From Corynebacterium breve (GTDB taxonomy: Bacteria > Actinomycetota > Actinomycetes > Mycobacteriales > Mycobacteriaceae): a stretch of DNA of 64,000 nucleotides. Location of the stretch: assembly GCF_030252165.1 (NCBI RefSeq), contig NZ_CP126969.1, positions 1,116,001 to 1,180,000 on the forward strand, written 5' to 3'. The translations under genes and the position numbers were made by a program. This document shows, one piece after another, positions 1 through 9,379 of this stretch. Below the pieces are notes generated by a model, which saw only the letters and a list, made by a program, of their open reading frames with translations, was not told the origin of the DNA and did no database searches. How positions within the stretch are numbered: position 1 is the stretch's first letter; the number at the start of each line of letters is the position of its first letter.

Positions 1-349
1 ACATATGCTTGAGCACGGACCAGGTGCCGTGGTCAAGACCCCAGTTGTAATCCTGCGCGACCATCGTTGGCTTAGCAATATCGGACACTAGCTCGGCGAT
101 TTCAGGGTCGCCCGGTGCGTTGTATTCCACCGCGTTGAGCTCTGGTGGGAAACCCCAGAAATCGTGAATGGTCTTCGGGTCAGTCATGGCGGTCACGCCC
201 GTGCCCCGCGTGTACCAGTGTGCGGAGACGCTCACGATCGCGCGGGGAGTAATTCCCTTGCCTAATTCTGCCCAGGTGCGGGTGAAGTCGTTGTCTTCAA
301 TGGCGTTCATCGGCGAGCCGTGGCCGACAAACAGTGCTTGAGTGGTCAT
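1..349 (-). CDS. DODA-type extradiol dioxygenase (LigB/YgiD family), 3' part outside window
   Basis: The minus-strand frame from ATG at 349 runs off the window edge, giving about 116 N-terminal residues. It opens MTTQALFVGHGSPMNAIEDN, and a SAHWYTRG segment follows near residue 43. The GHGSPMN and SAHW histidines are the usual metal ligands of the class III extradiol ring-cleaving dioxygenase family (YgiD, plant 4,5-DOPA dioxygenase). Family knowledge predicts a cytosolic Zn/Fe enzyme opening catecholic rings; the true substrate is unknown. An AAAGGA ribosome site precedes the ATG. The start overlaps the stop of the upstream M24 peptidase in an ATGA, so the two are probably translationally coupled. 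Confidence 0.85.
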   Translation of the reverse strand, partial: MTTQALFVGHGSPMNAIEDNDFTRTWAELGKGITPRAIVSVSAHWYTRGTGVTAMTDPKTIHDFWGFPPELNAVEYNAPGDPEIAELVSDIAKPTMVAQDYNWGLDHGTWSVLKHM

Positions 350-1443
350 CGTAAATCCTTTGGTTGAAAATTAAAGTATCGTACGGATTTTGATGTTACA
401 GCAACAATGTCTTCAATGCGAATCCCCCACGCTCCGGGCTTATACACCCCTGGTTCGATGGAGAACGTCATGCACTCTTGTAGCGTTTGATCGTTACCTT
501 GGATGATGAACGGCTCCTCATGGCCCGCAAGGCCAATGCCGTGTCCCAGGCGGTGTGTAAACAGATCACCGAATCCGGCCTGGGTAATGATGCCGCGCGC
601 GACAGCATCAAGATCCGCCGCGGAGACTCCGGGCTTCACAGCCTGACAAGCGGCCTCCTGGGCGAGGCGCACTGCATCGTAGGCCGCGAGGAACTCCGGA
701 TCAGTGATCTCCCCTACCTGGTATGTGCGCGTGCAATCCGAGTGATACCCCACCCCCACGGTGCCTCCAATATCAACCACGACCGAGTCGCCTTCTTCGA
801 GTACTCGGTCTGAGAAATCGTGGTGCGGGTTGGCACCGTTGGGGCCTGAGCCGACGATAACGAAATCAACCGCATCGTGCTCCTTGAGAATCAGCCTTTC
901 CAGATCCTGCGCTACCGCACGCTCGGTGCGTCCTGGTTGCAAGAGCTCCGGCACAACGTCGTGCACTCGATCGATGGCCCGCCCTGCGAAATCTAGCTGC
1001 TCTAGCTCCGCCGCGTCCTTAACCATGAAGAGCTCGGCGAGCACCTCTACGGCCAAAACGGAGTCGTCGACAAGCTGCTGCAGGCGAAACACGTGGTTGG
1101 CAGTCAGCGATGAGCCGAAGCCGACTGTTCCGGGTCGAAGCCCCTGGGTGGCCAACGCGTAGGAATCGTCCCCGTCACGCCAGCCCCGGATCGACACTCC
1201 ATCTGCCGCTAATGACTCCGCGTCGGTGAGCGGAACTACGACCCAGGGCGCATCCTCAGCCGGGATCACTAGGGCTGTGAGGCGCTCGTGTGATTGCATC
1301 CACGACCCCGTGAAGTAGGCAAACTCTGATCCGGTGCCAATGATGAGGCCACTGAGACCACGCTCGTGGACAAGTGCCTGCGCACGTTTGATTCGATCGG
1401 CATAAACATCCGGGCCAAAGGTTTTCACAATCGCGTCACTCAT
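346..1443 (-). CDS. M24 family metallopeptidase (Xaa-Pro aminopeptidase/dipeptidase-like)
   Basis: A protein of about 365 residues with the creatinase N-domain (roughly 10-125) and the pita-bread M24 domain after it. Metal-binding landmarks are visible: VVVDIGG..., HSDCTRTY, the HRLGHGIGLAGHEEP block, and FSIEPGVY plus RIEDIV near the C terminus. The family removes N-terminal residues next to proline in the cytoplasm using two Mn/Co ions. I prefer the ATG at 1443 (MSDAIVK); an in-frame ATG at 1452 is the alternative. The stop overlaps the dioxygenase start by 4 bases. The 5' end lies antisense to the beginning of the divergent protease frame. Confidence 0.9.
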   Translation of the reverse strand: MSDAIVKTFGPDVYADRIKRAQALVHERGLSGLIIGTGSEFAYFTGSWMQSHERLTALVIPAEDAPWVVVPLTDAESLAADGVSIRGWRDGDDSYALATQGLRPGTVGFGSSLTANHVFRLQQLVDDSVLAVEVLAELFMVKDAAELEQLDFAGRAIDRVHDVVPELLQPGRTERAVAQDLERLILKEHDAVDFVIVGSGPNGANPHHDFSDRVLEEGDSVVVDIGGTVGVGYHSDCTRTYQVGEITDPEFLAAYDAVRLAQEAACQAVKPGVSAADLDAVARGIITQAGFGDLFTHRLGHGIGLAGHEEPFIIQGNDQTLQECMTFSIEPGVYKPGAWGIRIEDIVAVTSKSVRYFNFQPKDLR

Positions 1444-2034
1444 GGTTTCCATCGTAGGCCCGCTACTGTGAGTGTTGTGTTGCCTTCCAATTTGGCCCGT
1501 ATTACCAACGGATCTCGCTACTGTTCGGGCGTATTGTGCACGCCGGATACGGTACTAACCTGTGCTCACTTCTTCCGCGACGTATCTGGAACAACCTTCA
1601 TCTGGATCCGGGGAAAGCGCTTGGTTTACAAGGAGCTGAAAATCATCCCTGGGACCGATGTCGCAGTGCTTACGCTCCCAACTAGGATTTCTATCGCGCC
1701 CGATGAATTGCCGACATTCGGACCTTCTCCCCTGCCCGGTGCGCTCACCGCGACCTTTGGGCTGGGAGGAACAACTCGCAGCAACAGCCATTTCCGAGTG
1801 CGTCACGGCCGCTTCTTCATGCGCGTCCCGTTTGCGATGTCTCGCGACCGGAAAACCAAGGTGCGTCCAGCGGGTTGGATCTTCAACCACAATGCGGCAG
1901 TTCTCGGCGACTCCGGCGGGCCCGTGTACTCGAATGGGAAACTGTTCGCAGTGCAGTCGATGATCATGGCGCCAGGCGGGGTCAACACTCACGTGGCTAC
2001 TGTCGCGCTTGTCGACGAAGCTATGATCCGATAG
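1366..2034 (+). CDS. Trypsin-like serine protease (S1 fold) without recognisable signal peptide
   Basis: The frame carries a complete chymotrypsin-type triad: His in VLTCAHFF, Asp in GTDVAVLTL and Ser in LGDSGGPV. A segment RVTHG...PATVSVVL upstream resembles the activation site plus first strand of trypsins (R then I/V-x-x-G), so I keep the longer GTG start at 1366. A GTG at 1468 would give a 188-residue form lacking that segment. Neither start gives a hydrophobic signal peptide, which is unusual because actinobacterial relatives are normally secreted. The first 80-90 bases are antisense to the M24 peptidase gene. The 3' end overlaps the convergent helY by 14 bases. The fold is clear; the start and location are not. 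Confidence 0.7.
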   Translation: MDKCLRTFDSIGINIRAKGFHNRVTHGFHRRPATVSVVLPSNLARITNGSRYCSGVLCTPDTVLTCAHFFRDVSGTTFIWIRGKRLVYKELKIIPGTDVAVLTLPTRISIAPDELPTFGPSPLPGALTATFGLGGTTRSNSHFRVRHGRFFMRVPFAMSRDRKTKVRPAGWIFNHNAAVLGDSGGPVYSNGKLFAVQSMIMAPGGVNTHVATVALVDEAMIR

Positions 2035-4777
2035 CAACAACGCCCCTGCGAATTGCGTCGACCGCACGACGTGCATTGTGCTTGATGTCGTCGGTGTAGC
2101 CAGTCTTAGAGATCTGCTCAAGCAAGTCGATGACTTGGCGGCACCAACGTACGAAGTCGCCAGGCGTAAGCTCTGCACCAGACTCCGACGCCGCCGCGAG
2201 GCAATAACCCAGCGGAGCACCAGCAGCCCACTGATGGATTGCCAGTGAGAAGCCGGCCTCCGGAATGCGTGTGACAGGCAGCTCGTGGCGCTGTTCATCT
2301 GCGACGAGCTCGTCGTAAATGCGCATCGTCGCGTTCATAGCGTCTGCCATGCGATCGGTGGGGGCATCAGGATAGCCGCCAGTTGTCTTTCGGTTTTCGA
2401 AGACGCACATCGAGGTCACGCCAGCTAGCTCTGCTGGGTCGAGCTCGTTCCAGATTCCACGTTTTAGGCACTGGGCGACGAAAAGGTCAGCCTCATTGTG
2501 GATCTGTGCCAAGCGCTCGCCCTCTTCAGTTACTTGAGGCTCGCCGGCTACAACTTCGACGTAGTCCATCTCGGCGAGTAGCCCGATGATGCGCTCAAAG
2601 GTCCGGCCGAGAGTGTCGGTAGCCTTGTTCACGCGATTTTCCAACTTACGCAGAGTTCTCTTTTCTCGTACGAGATCGTGGCCAATATTCGCAAGCATTT
2701 CGCGATCAGCAGCAGGCCACGAGTGCACCGGGTGGTCCTTGATTGCCTCGCGTAGCTCTATGACCCGCTTGGTCGGTCGAGCCCGAGCCTCCTCTTTGAG
2801 GTTGCGCGGAACGTTGAACTGGCCCTTATGTAGTGAGTCAACAATCTTGCGAGTGTGGCGTCGCGGCTGATCGGAAATGTGGCGCGGCACCTTGATGCGA
2901 CCCACAACCACGGGCGGGTTGCGGAAAGCAGCGGCATCGATCCGGCCGGACCAGCCCTTCATGGTGGTGATCCATGGGCGCGGATCATCTTGCCGTCCTG
3001 CAGGAGCCACCACAGCCGCAAGCTCGGGGCGTCGCTTTGACGGCAGCGCGATAACCTCTCCAACCTGGAGACGCCCAAGAATCTTGGCGGTTTCCTGCTG
3101 GCGGTCCTCGATCGCAGAGCGCTTGCCTTCCTTCTCAGCGTCCGAGAGGTCACGACGAAGGTCGAGATACTCTACAAGTTCTTCCGCTGCATCATCTGAT
3201 GGAGGCGCGAAGGCCTCAATGCGCTCATTGAGTTGAGCGCGGAGTTTTTCTACTTTGGCTTCCGCGCGTTCGATCTCACGGACTTCATTGACCACAGACC
3301 CGTCAGCCTGGAACTGTGCGAAAGACTTCTCAATGAGTCGCAGCGATTCGTCGTAACCGTTCATGGCGAGCAGGTTTACAGCCATGTTGTAACCCGGGCT
3401 AAACGTCGAGATCAGCGGGTATGTACGGGTTGAGGCCAATCCGGCCACGGCGCGGGGATCCATCGCCGGGGCCCATTGGACGACAGCGTTGCCCAACACG
3501 TCGATGCCTCGTCGACCCGCTCGGCCTGTCAGCTGCGTGTACTGGCCCGGGGTGAGATCCACGTGGGCTTCACCGTTGAACTTGACCAACTTTTCTAGTA
3601 CCACAGTGCGCGCTGGCATATTGATGCCCAAAGCAAGTGTTTCAGTGGCAAAGACGGTGCGTACGAGGCCCTTAACGAACAGCTCCTCCACAATGTGCCG
3701 GAATCCCGGCAGCATACCTGCGTGGTGGGCCGCGAAACCGCGGCTCCATGCGGTGCGCAGTTGGCGGAAATTCAACACCGCGAGGTCTTCTTCAGGGATT
3801 CCCTCGACACCGCGATCGACAATCTCCTTGATCTCATCGGCTTCCTCGGGTGTGGTCAACTCGATCTTTGCCCGCAGACACTGAACCAGAGCACCATCAC
3901 AGCCCGCACGAGAAAAGATGAAGATGATTGCGGGCAGCATCTCCTGAGCTCCAAGTGCGCGGATCACTTCGGGGCGACCGATGGGGCGTGTCTTGTCCTG
4001 TGGCCGCGACTGCCCGCTACGCCGCCCCTCAGCGCGGGCACGGAACCCCTGCCCACGTTCGTAATCACTTCTACCTTCGGAGCTGATGTCTTCCTCAAGG
4101 CGCTGGATTTTGTGTTCGAGCTGCCGGTTCACCCGACCATCTTCTCCGGGCTCAAACAGCGGGTAAATCTGCCGTCCTACCATCATGTACTGGCTCAAAG
4201 GCACTGGTCGATGCTCGCTGACGATGACCTCTGTATCACCACGTACGGCGGTAAGCCATTCTCCGAACTCTTCCGAGTTGGAAACTGTGGCGGAGAGTCC
4301 AATGATTGAGATCGACTCGTCTAGGTTCAAGATGATCTCTTCCCAAACTGCACCACGATCGCGATCGGCAAGGAAGTGAATCTCATCCATTACCACGAAC
4401 TCCAGGCGATGGAGCGCGGGTGATTGGGCGTAGATCATGTTGCGCAAGACCTCAGTCGTCATGACGACAATGTCAGCGGAGCCGTTGATGCTCACGTCGC
4501 CGGTGAGCAGACCGATGGCATCGTCGCCGTGCTCTTCAACGAGATCGTGGTACTTCTGATTACTCAGTGCCTTGATCGGTGTGGTGTAGAAGCATTTTGT
4601 GCCCCGATGCAAGGCCAGGGAGACCGCAAACTCGCCCACGATCGTCTTGCCCGCTCCAGTAGGCGCGCAGACTAAAACCCCCCGATCAGATTCAACGGCT
4701 TCGCAGCCGGCGATCTGGAAATCATCGAGGGGAAAACTCTTAGTTGCGCGGAACTCATCCAAGTGGGAAGTGACCAT
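2021..4777 (-). CDS. helY: Ski2/Mtr4-like superfamily 2 RNA/DNA helicase
   Basis: 918 residues with SF2 motifs in order: Walker A APTGAGKT (about residue 37), MDEIH as motif II, SATV as motif III, ETLALGINMPARTV and QLTGRAGRRGID as motifs V-VI, and a C-terminal DSHCT-type region (GVTSMCVFENRK). This matches mycobacterial HelY, an ATP-driven helicase of the Ski2 family; its bacterial substrate is not well defined. It is the last gene of the tatA-tatC-helY run, as in M. tuberculosis. A TAATCT hexamer lies 6 bases before the ATG, so it may also be transcribed as a leaderless mRNA. The C terminus overlaps the convergent protease gene. Confidence 0.92.
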   Translation of the reverse strand: MVTSHLDEFRATKSFPLDDFQIAGCEAVESDRGVLVCAPTGAGKTIVGEFAVSLALHRGTKCFYTTPIKALSNQKYHDLVEEHGDDAIGLLTGDVSINGSADIVVMTTEVLRNMIYAQSPALHRLEFVVMDEIHFLADRDRGAVWEEIILNLDESISIIGLSATVSNSEEFGEWLTAVRGDTEVIVSEHRPVPLSQYMMVGRQIYPLFEPGEDGRVNRQLEHKIQRLEEDISSEGRSDYERGQGFRARAEGRRSGQSRPQDKTRPIGRPEVIRALGAQEMLPAIIFIFSRAGCDGALVQCLRAKIELTTPEEADEIKEIVDRGVEGIPEEDLAVLNFRQLRTAWSRGFAAHHAGMLPGFRHIVEELFVKGLVRTVFATETLALGINMPARTVVLEKLVKFNGEAHVDLTPGQYTQLTGRAGRRGIDVLGNAVVQWAPAMDPRAVAGLASTRTYPLISTFSPGYNMAVNLLAMNGYDESLRLIEKSFAQFQADGSVVNEVREIERAEAKVEKLRAQLNERIEAFAPPSDDAAEELVEYLDLRRDLSDAEKEGKRSAIEDRQQETAKILGRLQVGEVIALPSKRRPELAAVVAPAGRQDDPRPWITTMKGWSGRIDAAAFRNPPVVVGRIKVPRHISDQPRRHTRKIVDSLHKGQFNVPRNLKEEARARPTKRVIELREAIKDHPVHSWPAADREMLANIGHDLVREKRTLRKLENRVNKATDTLGRTFERIIGLLAEMDYVEVVAGEPQVTEEGERLAQIHNEADLFVAQCLKRGIWNELDPAELAGVTSMCVFENRKTTGGYPDAPTDRMADAMNATMRIYDELVADEQRHELPVTRIPEAGFSLAIHQWAAGAPLGYCLAAASESGAELTPGDFVRWCRQVIDLLEQISKTGYTDDIKHNARRAVDAIRRGVVAIGS

Positions 4778-4799
4778 GCCCCCAGATTAGATGAATGCG

Positions 4800-5774
4800 C
4801 TACAAAACATCGTCGAAGTAGTTCTGAGTTGAAGTGTCTTGCTTCGGGGCGGCCTTCTTCGCAGGTGCACTAACTGCCGAAGGTGCCTCCACGGGGCTTG
4901 GCTTCTCAGCAGCGCTCAATGAAGACGAAGCGTCGTCGTCAAGGTCCATCCACTCAGGACGCTCGCGTGATTGGCGCTTGTCGTTCCAGCGACAGAACTG
5001 CAAAGCCATCTCGACAAGCAAGTTGATTGCTACGGCGAGAACCACCATGGAAAATGGATCCTGGCCTGGCGTCATGAACGCCGCGAAAATACACACGACC
5101 ACGATGATGATGCGACGCTTGTCTTTGACCTGATCGTATTCAAGCAGGCCGGCCAAGTTGAGCATCACGATGATCAAAGGAATCTCGAAGCTTACGCCGA
5201 AAATAACGATAAGCGCGAGGACGAAATTATAGTACTGCTCACCGGTAAGCCACGCGGTCTGGAACTCATCACCCATGGAGAGCAAAAACTCCAAACCGAT
5301 GTCGAGAATGAAGTAGGCCAGAACTGCGCCAGCAACAAAAAGGATCACGGCAAGAGAGACGAACGACAGCGTGTAGCGCTTCTCGTTCTTGTGCAGACCT
5401 GGTGTAATAAAGCTCCAGATTTGGTACAACCAAAACGGCGAAGAAATAACCAAGCCAGCTAGGGCACCAACCTTGAGGCGCAGCATGAACATCTCAAATG
5501 GTCCTGTTGCAAGCAAGCGACACTCACCATCTGGACCGACGGCCATACGCAGGTCTTCCGGCAGGTTACAGTATGGTCCACGGATCAATTCGCCCAAAGA
5601 CAACAGGCCAAAGGGCGCGTTTTGATACCACGCAAATCCAATGATCGTGCCGGCGATCATGGCTAGCAGGGAGTAGATGACTCGTCGGCGAAGCTCCTGG
5701 AGGTGCTCCACCAGCGGCATCGAGCCGTCGGGATTTTTTTGTTTTCTTTTCCTGCGAGCCGTCTTCTCAGCCAC
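4800..5774 (-). CDS. tatC: Sec-independent protein translocase subunit TatC
   Basis: 324 residues with the TatC core and six predicted membrane helices. The conserved N-terminal cytoplasmic motif MPLVEHLQELRRRVIYSL is followed by a first helix around residues 35-55. A long hydrophilic tail rich in Ala, Ser and Lys (from about 270) extends past the core, as in other corynebacteria. TatC is the receptor for twin-arginine signal peptides in the cytoplasmic membrane and works with TatA. The tatA stop lies 5 bases upstream. The basic start MAEKTARRKRKQKN is a typical cytoplasmic N terminus. Confidence 0.95.
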   Translation of the reverse strand: MAEKTARRKRKQKNPDGSMPLVEHLQELRRRVIYSLLAMIAGTIIGFAWYQNAPFGLLSLGELIRGPYCNLPEDLRMAVGPDGECRLLATGPFEMFMLRLKVGALAGLVISSPFWLYQIWSFITPGLHKNEKRYTLSFVSLAVILFVAGAVLAYFILDIGLEFLLSMGDEFQTAWLTGEQYYNFVLALIVIFGVSFEIPLIIVMLNLAGLLEYDQVKDKRRIIIVVVCIFAAFMTPGQDPFSMVVLAVAINLLVEMALQFCRWNDKRQSRERPEWMDLDDDASSSLSAAEKPSPVEAPSAVSAPAKKAAPKQDTSTQNYFDDVL

Positions 5775-5779
5775 GGATA

Positions 5780-6058
5780 TTAGTTCTGTGGGGTCTGAGG
5801 ATTATTCTGCTGTGGCTGTTCGTTAACAGCGCCTGGCTGGTTCTCTGGGCGCTCCCAGAAATCCTGCTCAGGCTGGGCAGCTGCGGCGATCTCACCCTGT
5901 GGCTTTTCTGCGTTTTCAGCCTTCATCTCATTGACTTCGGACTTGAAGATCCGCGCCGAACGACCTACGGAGCGCGCGAGATCTGGCAGCTTCTTTGCGC
6001 CGAAGAGCAGCAGGATAACTACGAGGATGAGAGTGATTTCCATCCAACCGAGATTCAT
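5780..6058 (-). CDS. tatA: Twin-arginine translocase pore subunit TatA
   Basis: 92 residues: a single N-terminal transmembrane helix (about 4-20, EITLILVVILLLFGAKKLPD), the FGAKKLPDLARSVG hinge and amphipathic helix, then an acidic Gln/Pro-rich tail. This is the standard TatA/E architecture; TatA oligomers form the translocation site for folded proteins. A GAAAGG ribosome site precedes the ATG. Upstream, TAGATT (about 6103-6108 on the minus strand) could be the -10 element of a tatA-tatC-helY transcript, leaving about 45 nt of leader. Confidence 0.95.
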   Translation of the reverse strand: MNLGWMEITLILVVILLLFGAKKLPDLARSVGRSARIFKSEVNEMKAENAEKPQGEIAAAAQPEQDFWERPENQPGAVNEQPQQNNPQTPQN

Positions 6059-6123
6059 TGGTTAGGGCCTTTCAAAAAGTAATGCATTGCCGTTAACTGA
6101 CCAATCTAGCACTTGTAGATTGC

Positions 6124-7065
6124 TCAGGAATGGCCTGTCGATGAATCATAACTCTGTAGCGCTTCTTTCGCGCGTCGAAACACCTCATCACTTACTGCCT
6201 GCGGTGATATCACTTTGAGGCGGTCGGCCTGACTCAGCGAGAAGCGAATCAACCACTCTGCACTGCCGTAGGGCATCGACGCAGACCACCACCCGTTGTC
6301 CATTCGCTCTCCAAGATCGATCTGCCAGTAGTCGATCAACCAGGTCGCACTGTCTCGCAGGCGCAACTCAGCGACTTTCTCTTCACCGAACCCGAACGGG
6401 TCTTGGTCGTCGAATGTCGATCGCTTAGCCAAGGAGTCGTCGTCAAGCATCTCTGCCTGGCGGATCCGATCAAGGCGGAACGTCTTCTCCCGCTCCCCTT
6501 CCCAAGCCTTGAGATACGTGTTGCCGTCTTGATGAAACAGTCGCTCAGGGCTCACGATGCGCCTCGAGGTCGTGTCCGAGGACGCCGAGTAGTACTCCAA
6601 GGAAAGTTGCTTGCGGTTCATGAGCGCCTCAGCAACTGTTGCTGCGGGACCAGCTTCAGCGGGATGGATCGTGTCAGGAACCGCGCGAGTCTTCATGATG
6701 TTGCGCAACTTTGCCGCCGCGGAGGTCACTGCGGCATGGTCGATCAGCCCTGGCATCGTTTCCAGAGACTCCAAAGTGAGCAACAAAGCGTTGGCTTCAG
6801 TTGGTGTCGGGCGCAATGGGCGATTAAGCCCTTGATCTTCCACGATGGTTACTCCCGACCAATCCGCGACAAGATCGATCATTTCGCCGGGACCTTGCCC
6901 GACGCCAGAGAGGCGCAATCGCTGCAGAGCACTCATCACCTGAGTGTTCGACATGCCGAGGTCACGCGCTACCTCCATCGGCGTGGCCCCGGGGTGCTTT
7001 TGCAAGTACGGCACTAAGTTGAGTGACTGAACCAAGCCCTCCAGCTTGCGCGGGTTATCCTTCAT
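6124..7065 (-). CDS. pafC: WYL-domain transcriptional regulator PafC
   Basis: About 313 residues: an N-terminal winged HTH (HPGATPMEVARDLGMSNTQVMSAL, roughly 20-60), a WYL domain (about 140-220, with YLKAWEGEREKTFRLDRI) and a C-terminal WCX extension. In mycobacteria PafB and PafC act as a pair that activates LexA/RecA-independent DNA-damage genes, probably sensing single-stranded DNA through the WYL domain. I place the start at ATG 7065 (MKDNPRKLE), 11 bases inside the end of pafB; this implies coupling. A longer upstream reading has no family support. Confidence 0.92.
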   Translation of the reverse strand: MKDNPRKLEGLVQSLNLVPYLQKHPGATPMEVARDLGMSNTQVMSALQRLRLSGVGQGPGEMIDLVADWSGVTIVEDQGLNRPLRPTPTEANALLLTLESLETMPGLIDHAAVTSAAAKLRNIMKTRAVPDTIHPAEAGPAATVAEALMNRKQLSLEYYSASSDTTSRRIVSPERLFHQDGNTYLKAWEGEREKTFRLDRIRQAEMLDDDSLAKRSTFDDQDPFGFGEEKVAELRLRDSATWLIDYWQIDLGERMDNGWWSASMPYGSAEWLIRFSLSQADRLKVISPQAVSDEVFRRAKEALQSYDSSTGHS

Positions 7066-7978
7066 CGCTTGTCGCCTCCTTGAGCAACCCAAGCACCTCG
7101 TCACGCACCTCTGCCGGTTCAAGCACTGCAGCATACGGCGCAAAACTCACGGCGGTGCGAACAAGCCAATCACGTTCAACGCCTTGCATCACAAGCTCGT
7201 CGCCATCAAAACGTCCCTGTTCCACTAGATCGTGAGCATGCTTGTCGACGACCCGAAGGCGCGCATCCACAAGTGGCCCGCGTATCGATGCCTCGACAAC
7301 GTCTTGCAGCGGTCGTGTCGCTGGAATGAAATTGGTGGAGCGCACTTTCTTGATGTCAGAGACCCGAAGCGCACGAAAGCTGCGCTCAGCCTGGCGATCA
7401 ACGTCCCATCCAACGATATAGGCCAGGTTGTTGAGCGCCACGATTCCCCAGGGATCCATCACGCGGCGCTGCTTTTCAGCGGTGGGCGTCGGCCGATAGT
7501 CAAAGCTCATGCGGGTGTTGTTGCGAACACAGGCCGCTACCGATTGGACTGTTTCCGCTGACAGCCGCAGAATGTCGTTATCTACTGCGGACAACGGCGC
7601 ATCGTTAAACGAACGCGTAGCGCCAGACGCAGCGATCTTCGTCCAACCAGACCGAGCAAAGGCTCCGAGGCTTCCCTGCTGACCAAGGTCACCAGCGAGG
7701 CCCAAGACAGTTGCTTCGGCATCGGTGAATTCTACGGGCGCTAGTTCGTAAGAGTCCTTGTCTACCCAAACGAGTCCGTTCTCCATCCGTGCGGGGACAC
7801 CAGCGCGACGAATAGATGCGATGTCGCGGAGTAGCATTCGGCTAAAGGCTTCCTCGGTTTTGTCGTGGTAGCCCGTCACGCGGTTGCGCACCCATTCGTA
7901 GGTTTTCGGGCGTTCGGCGCCAAGGAGTGCGAACGTTAAATTAGTCAGGCGCTCGACTGCCTCATCCTCAACTGCCAT
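7055..7978 (-). CDS. pafB: WYL-domain transcriptional regulator PafB
   Basis: 307 residues with an N-terminal HTH, a central WYL domain around residues 125-205 (MSFDYRPT...RVMDPWGIVALNNLAYIVGWD) and a WCX C-terminal region. It is the partner of PafC and a paralogue of it; the pair controls DNA-damage genes in mycobacteria. The name comes from its genetic linkage to pafA, 9 bases upstream here; it is not itself needed for pupylation. The 3' end overlaps pafC by 11 bases. Confidence 0.93.
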   Translation of the reverse strand: MAVEDEAVERLTNLTFALLGAERPKTYEWVRNRVTGYHDKTEEAFSRMLLRDIASIRRAGVPARMENGLVWVDKDSYELAPVEFTDAEATVLGLAGDLGQQGSLGAFARSGWTKIAASGATRSFNDAPLSAVDNDILRLSAETVQSVAACVRNNTRMSFDYRPTPTAEKQRRVMDPWGIVALNNLAYIVGWDVDRQAERSFRALRVSDIKKVRSTNFIPATRPLQDVVEASIRGPLVDARLRVVDKHAHDLVEQGRFDGDELVMQGVERDWLVRTAVSFAPYAAVLEPAEVRDEVLGLLKEATSDEG

Positions 7979-7987
7979 CTCGCCTAA

Positions 7988-9379
7988 TTACTTCGCTTCC
8001 TGATTTTCCCGCATGTATGCGATCAACTCGTCAACTTGTGCGTCCTCTGTGAGAAACGGATCCAAAAGTTCGACAGTGCGAGGCTCGGGTCGTTCCGCCT
8101 TCATATGCACCCAATCGACAGAAATCGCCGCGCCAGTCTCCTCTGCTGCTGCAAGGAACTGGCCACGCAAGTGTGCCCGCGTAGTTTCTGGCGCCGTATC
8201 GGCAGCATGAACGATCGCCTCGTCGGTAGTCCAACGCGCAGCAAGACCCTTGCGCTGGAGAAGGTAGAACAGGCTGCGCTCTGGGTGGATGTCGTGGTAC
8301 GCCAAGTCGATGTGAGCGAGCTTCGGATGAGTCCAATCGCAGGCCAGCTTGTTCTTGTACTGTTCAAGCAGCTTGCGCTTGATCACCCAGTCGATTTCGG
8401 TGTCAACGCCAGAGAAGTCCTGGCTATCAATTGCAGTGAGAGTTCGCTCCCACAAATCGACAACACGTGCCATCTCCTCGTTCGGAGTGCCTTCATCAGG
8501 ACGAACTTCGAGCCAGCGCTTCGCAGATTCCAAGATGCCGCGCTGCACTTCCAGTGCTGTCACGGTTTCACCAGTAACAAGCTTGAGTGGAGTAAGCCCA
8601 GTGGGATCGGCAGCGATCTTGCGGATCTCGTTGATTGGATTCTCCAGCTCCCAACTCGCCAGCTCGAAGTCAGCTTCAAGCATCTCCAGCAGGAGCAAAG
8701 TCGAGCCAATCTTTAGGGCGAAGGTGGTTTCCGACATGTTGGAGTCCCCCACGATGACGTGCATACGCCTGAAACGGTGTGAGTCTCCGTGCGGTTCATC
8801 ACGCGTGTTGATCACCGGACGAGTACGTGTGGTGGCGGATGAAACTCCCTCCCACACCTGGTCAGCACGCTGCGAGAGGACGAACTGACCATCTTTGATC
8901 ATTCCAGCACCGCAGATCAGCTGTCGGGTGATCATGAAAGGCAACATTTGCTTGCCTAGAGACTTCAGAACCATCTCGCGGCTGATCAAGTAGTTCTCGT
9001 GAGCGCCATAAGAATTGCCCATGGAATCCACGTTGTTTTTGAACAGGTAGACCTGTCCGCCGATGCCGTCGTCGGCAAGCGCCTGTTCAGCCTGCAAAGC
9101 CAAACGGTGATAGATCACCTCGCCGGCCTTATCGTGGTTAAGAAGCTGCGTCAGGCTGTCGCACTCGGCTGTCGCGTACTCAGGATGCGAGCCAACGTCG
9201 AGGTACAAACGCGCCGCCGAACTGGTGAAGATGTTCGAGCTACGATACTTGGCGACGATCGGGCGAAAGAGGTAGCGAGCAACCTCCTCGGGACCGAGTA
9301 CGGCGCGACCATCACGTGTGGCGGTAATACCGAACTCGGTCTCGACGCCAGTGATGCGTCGAGCGAATACTGGGCTCAC
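7988..9379 (-). CDS. pafA: Pup-protein ligase PafA
   Basis: 463 residues of the PafA/Dop fold, related to glutamine synthetases. The ATP/Mg glutamates lie in GVETEFGIT (about 11-19). The catalytic-region motif ARLYLDVGSHPEYATAE follows, with the conserved Asp near residue 61. NNVDSMGNSYGAHENYL and the MHVIVGDSNMSE block are also present. PafA joins the C-terminal Glu of Pup to substrate lysines through a gamma-glutamyl phosphate. The GTG start overlaps the pup stop in a GTGA, so Pup and its ligase are translationally coupled. No prcBA genes lie between pup and pafA, unlike in mycobacteria. Confidence 0.97.
   Translation of the reverse strand: MSPVFARRITGVETEFGITATRDGRAVLGPEEVARYLFRPIVAKYRSSNIFTSSAARLYLDVGSHPEYATAECDSLTQLLNHDKAGEVIYHRLALQAEQALADDGIGGQVYLFKNNVDSMGNSYGAHENYLISREMVLKSLGKQMLPFMITRQLICGAGMIKDGQFVLSQRADQVWEGVSSATTRTRPVINTRDEPHGDSHRFRRMHVIVGDSNMSETTFALKIGSTLLLLEMLEADFELASWELENPINEIRKIAADPTGLTPLKLVTGETVTALEVQRGILESAKRWLEVRPDEGTPNEEMARVVDLWERTLTAIDSQDFSGVDTEIDWVIKRKLLEQYKNKLACDWTHPKLAHIDLAYHDIHPERSLFYLLQRKGLAARWTTDEAIVHAADTAPETTRAHLRGQFLAAAEETGAAISVDWVHMKAERPEPRTVELLDPFLTEDAQVDELIAYMRENQEAK

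Noticed and set aside
1555..2298. 247-codon minus-strand frame spanning the protease and the helY end
   Set aside because: It lies across two well supported genes, has no family features and is Arg/Ser-rich as in shadow frames.
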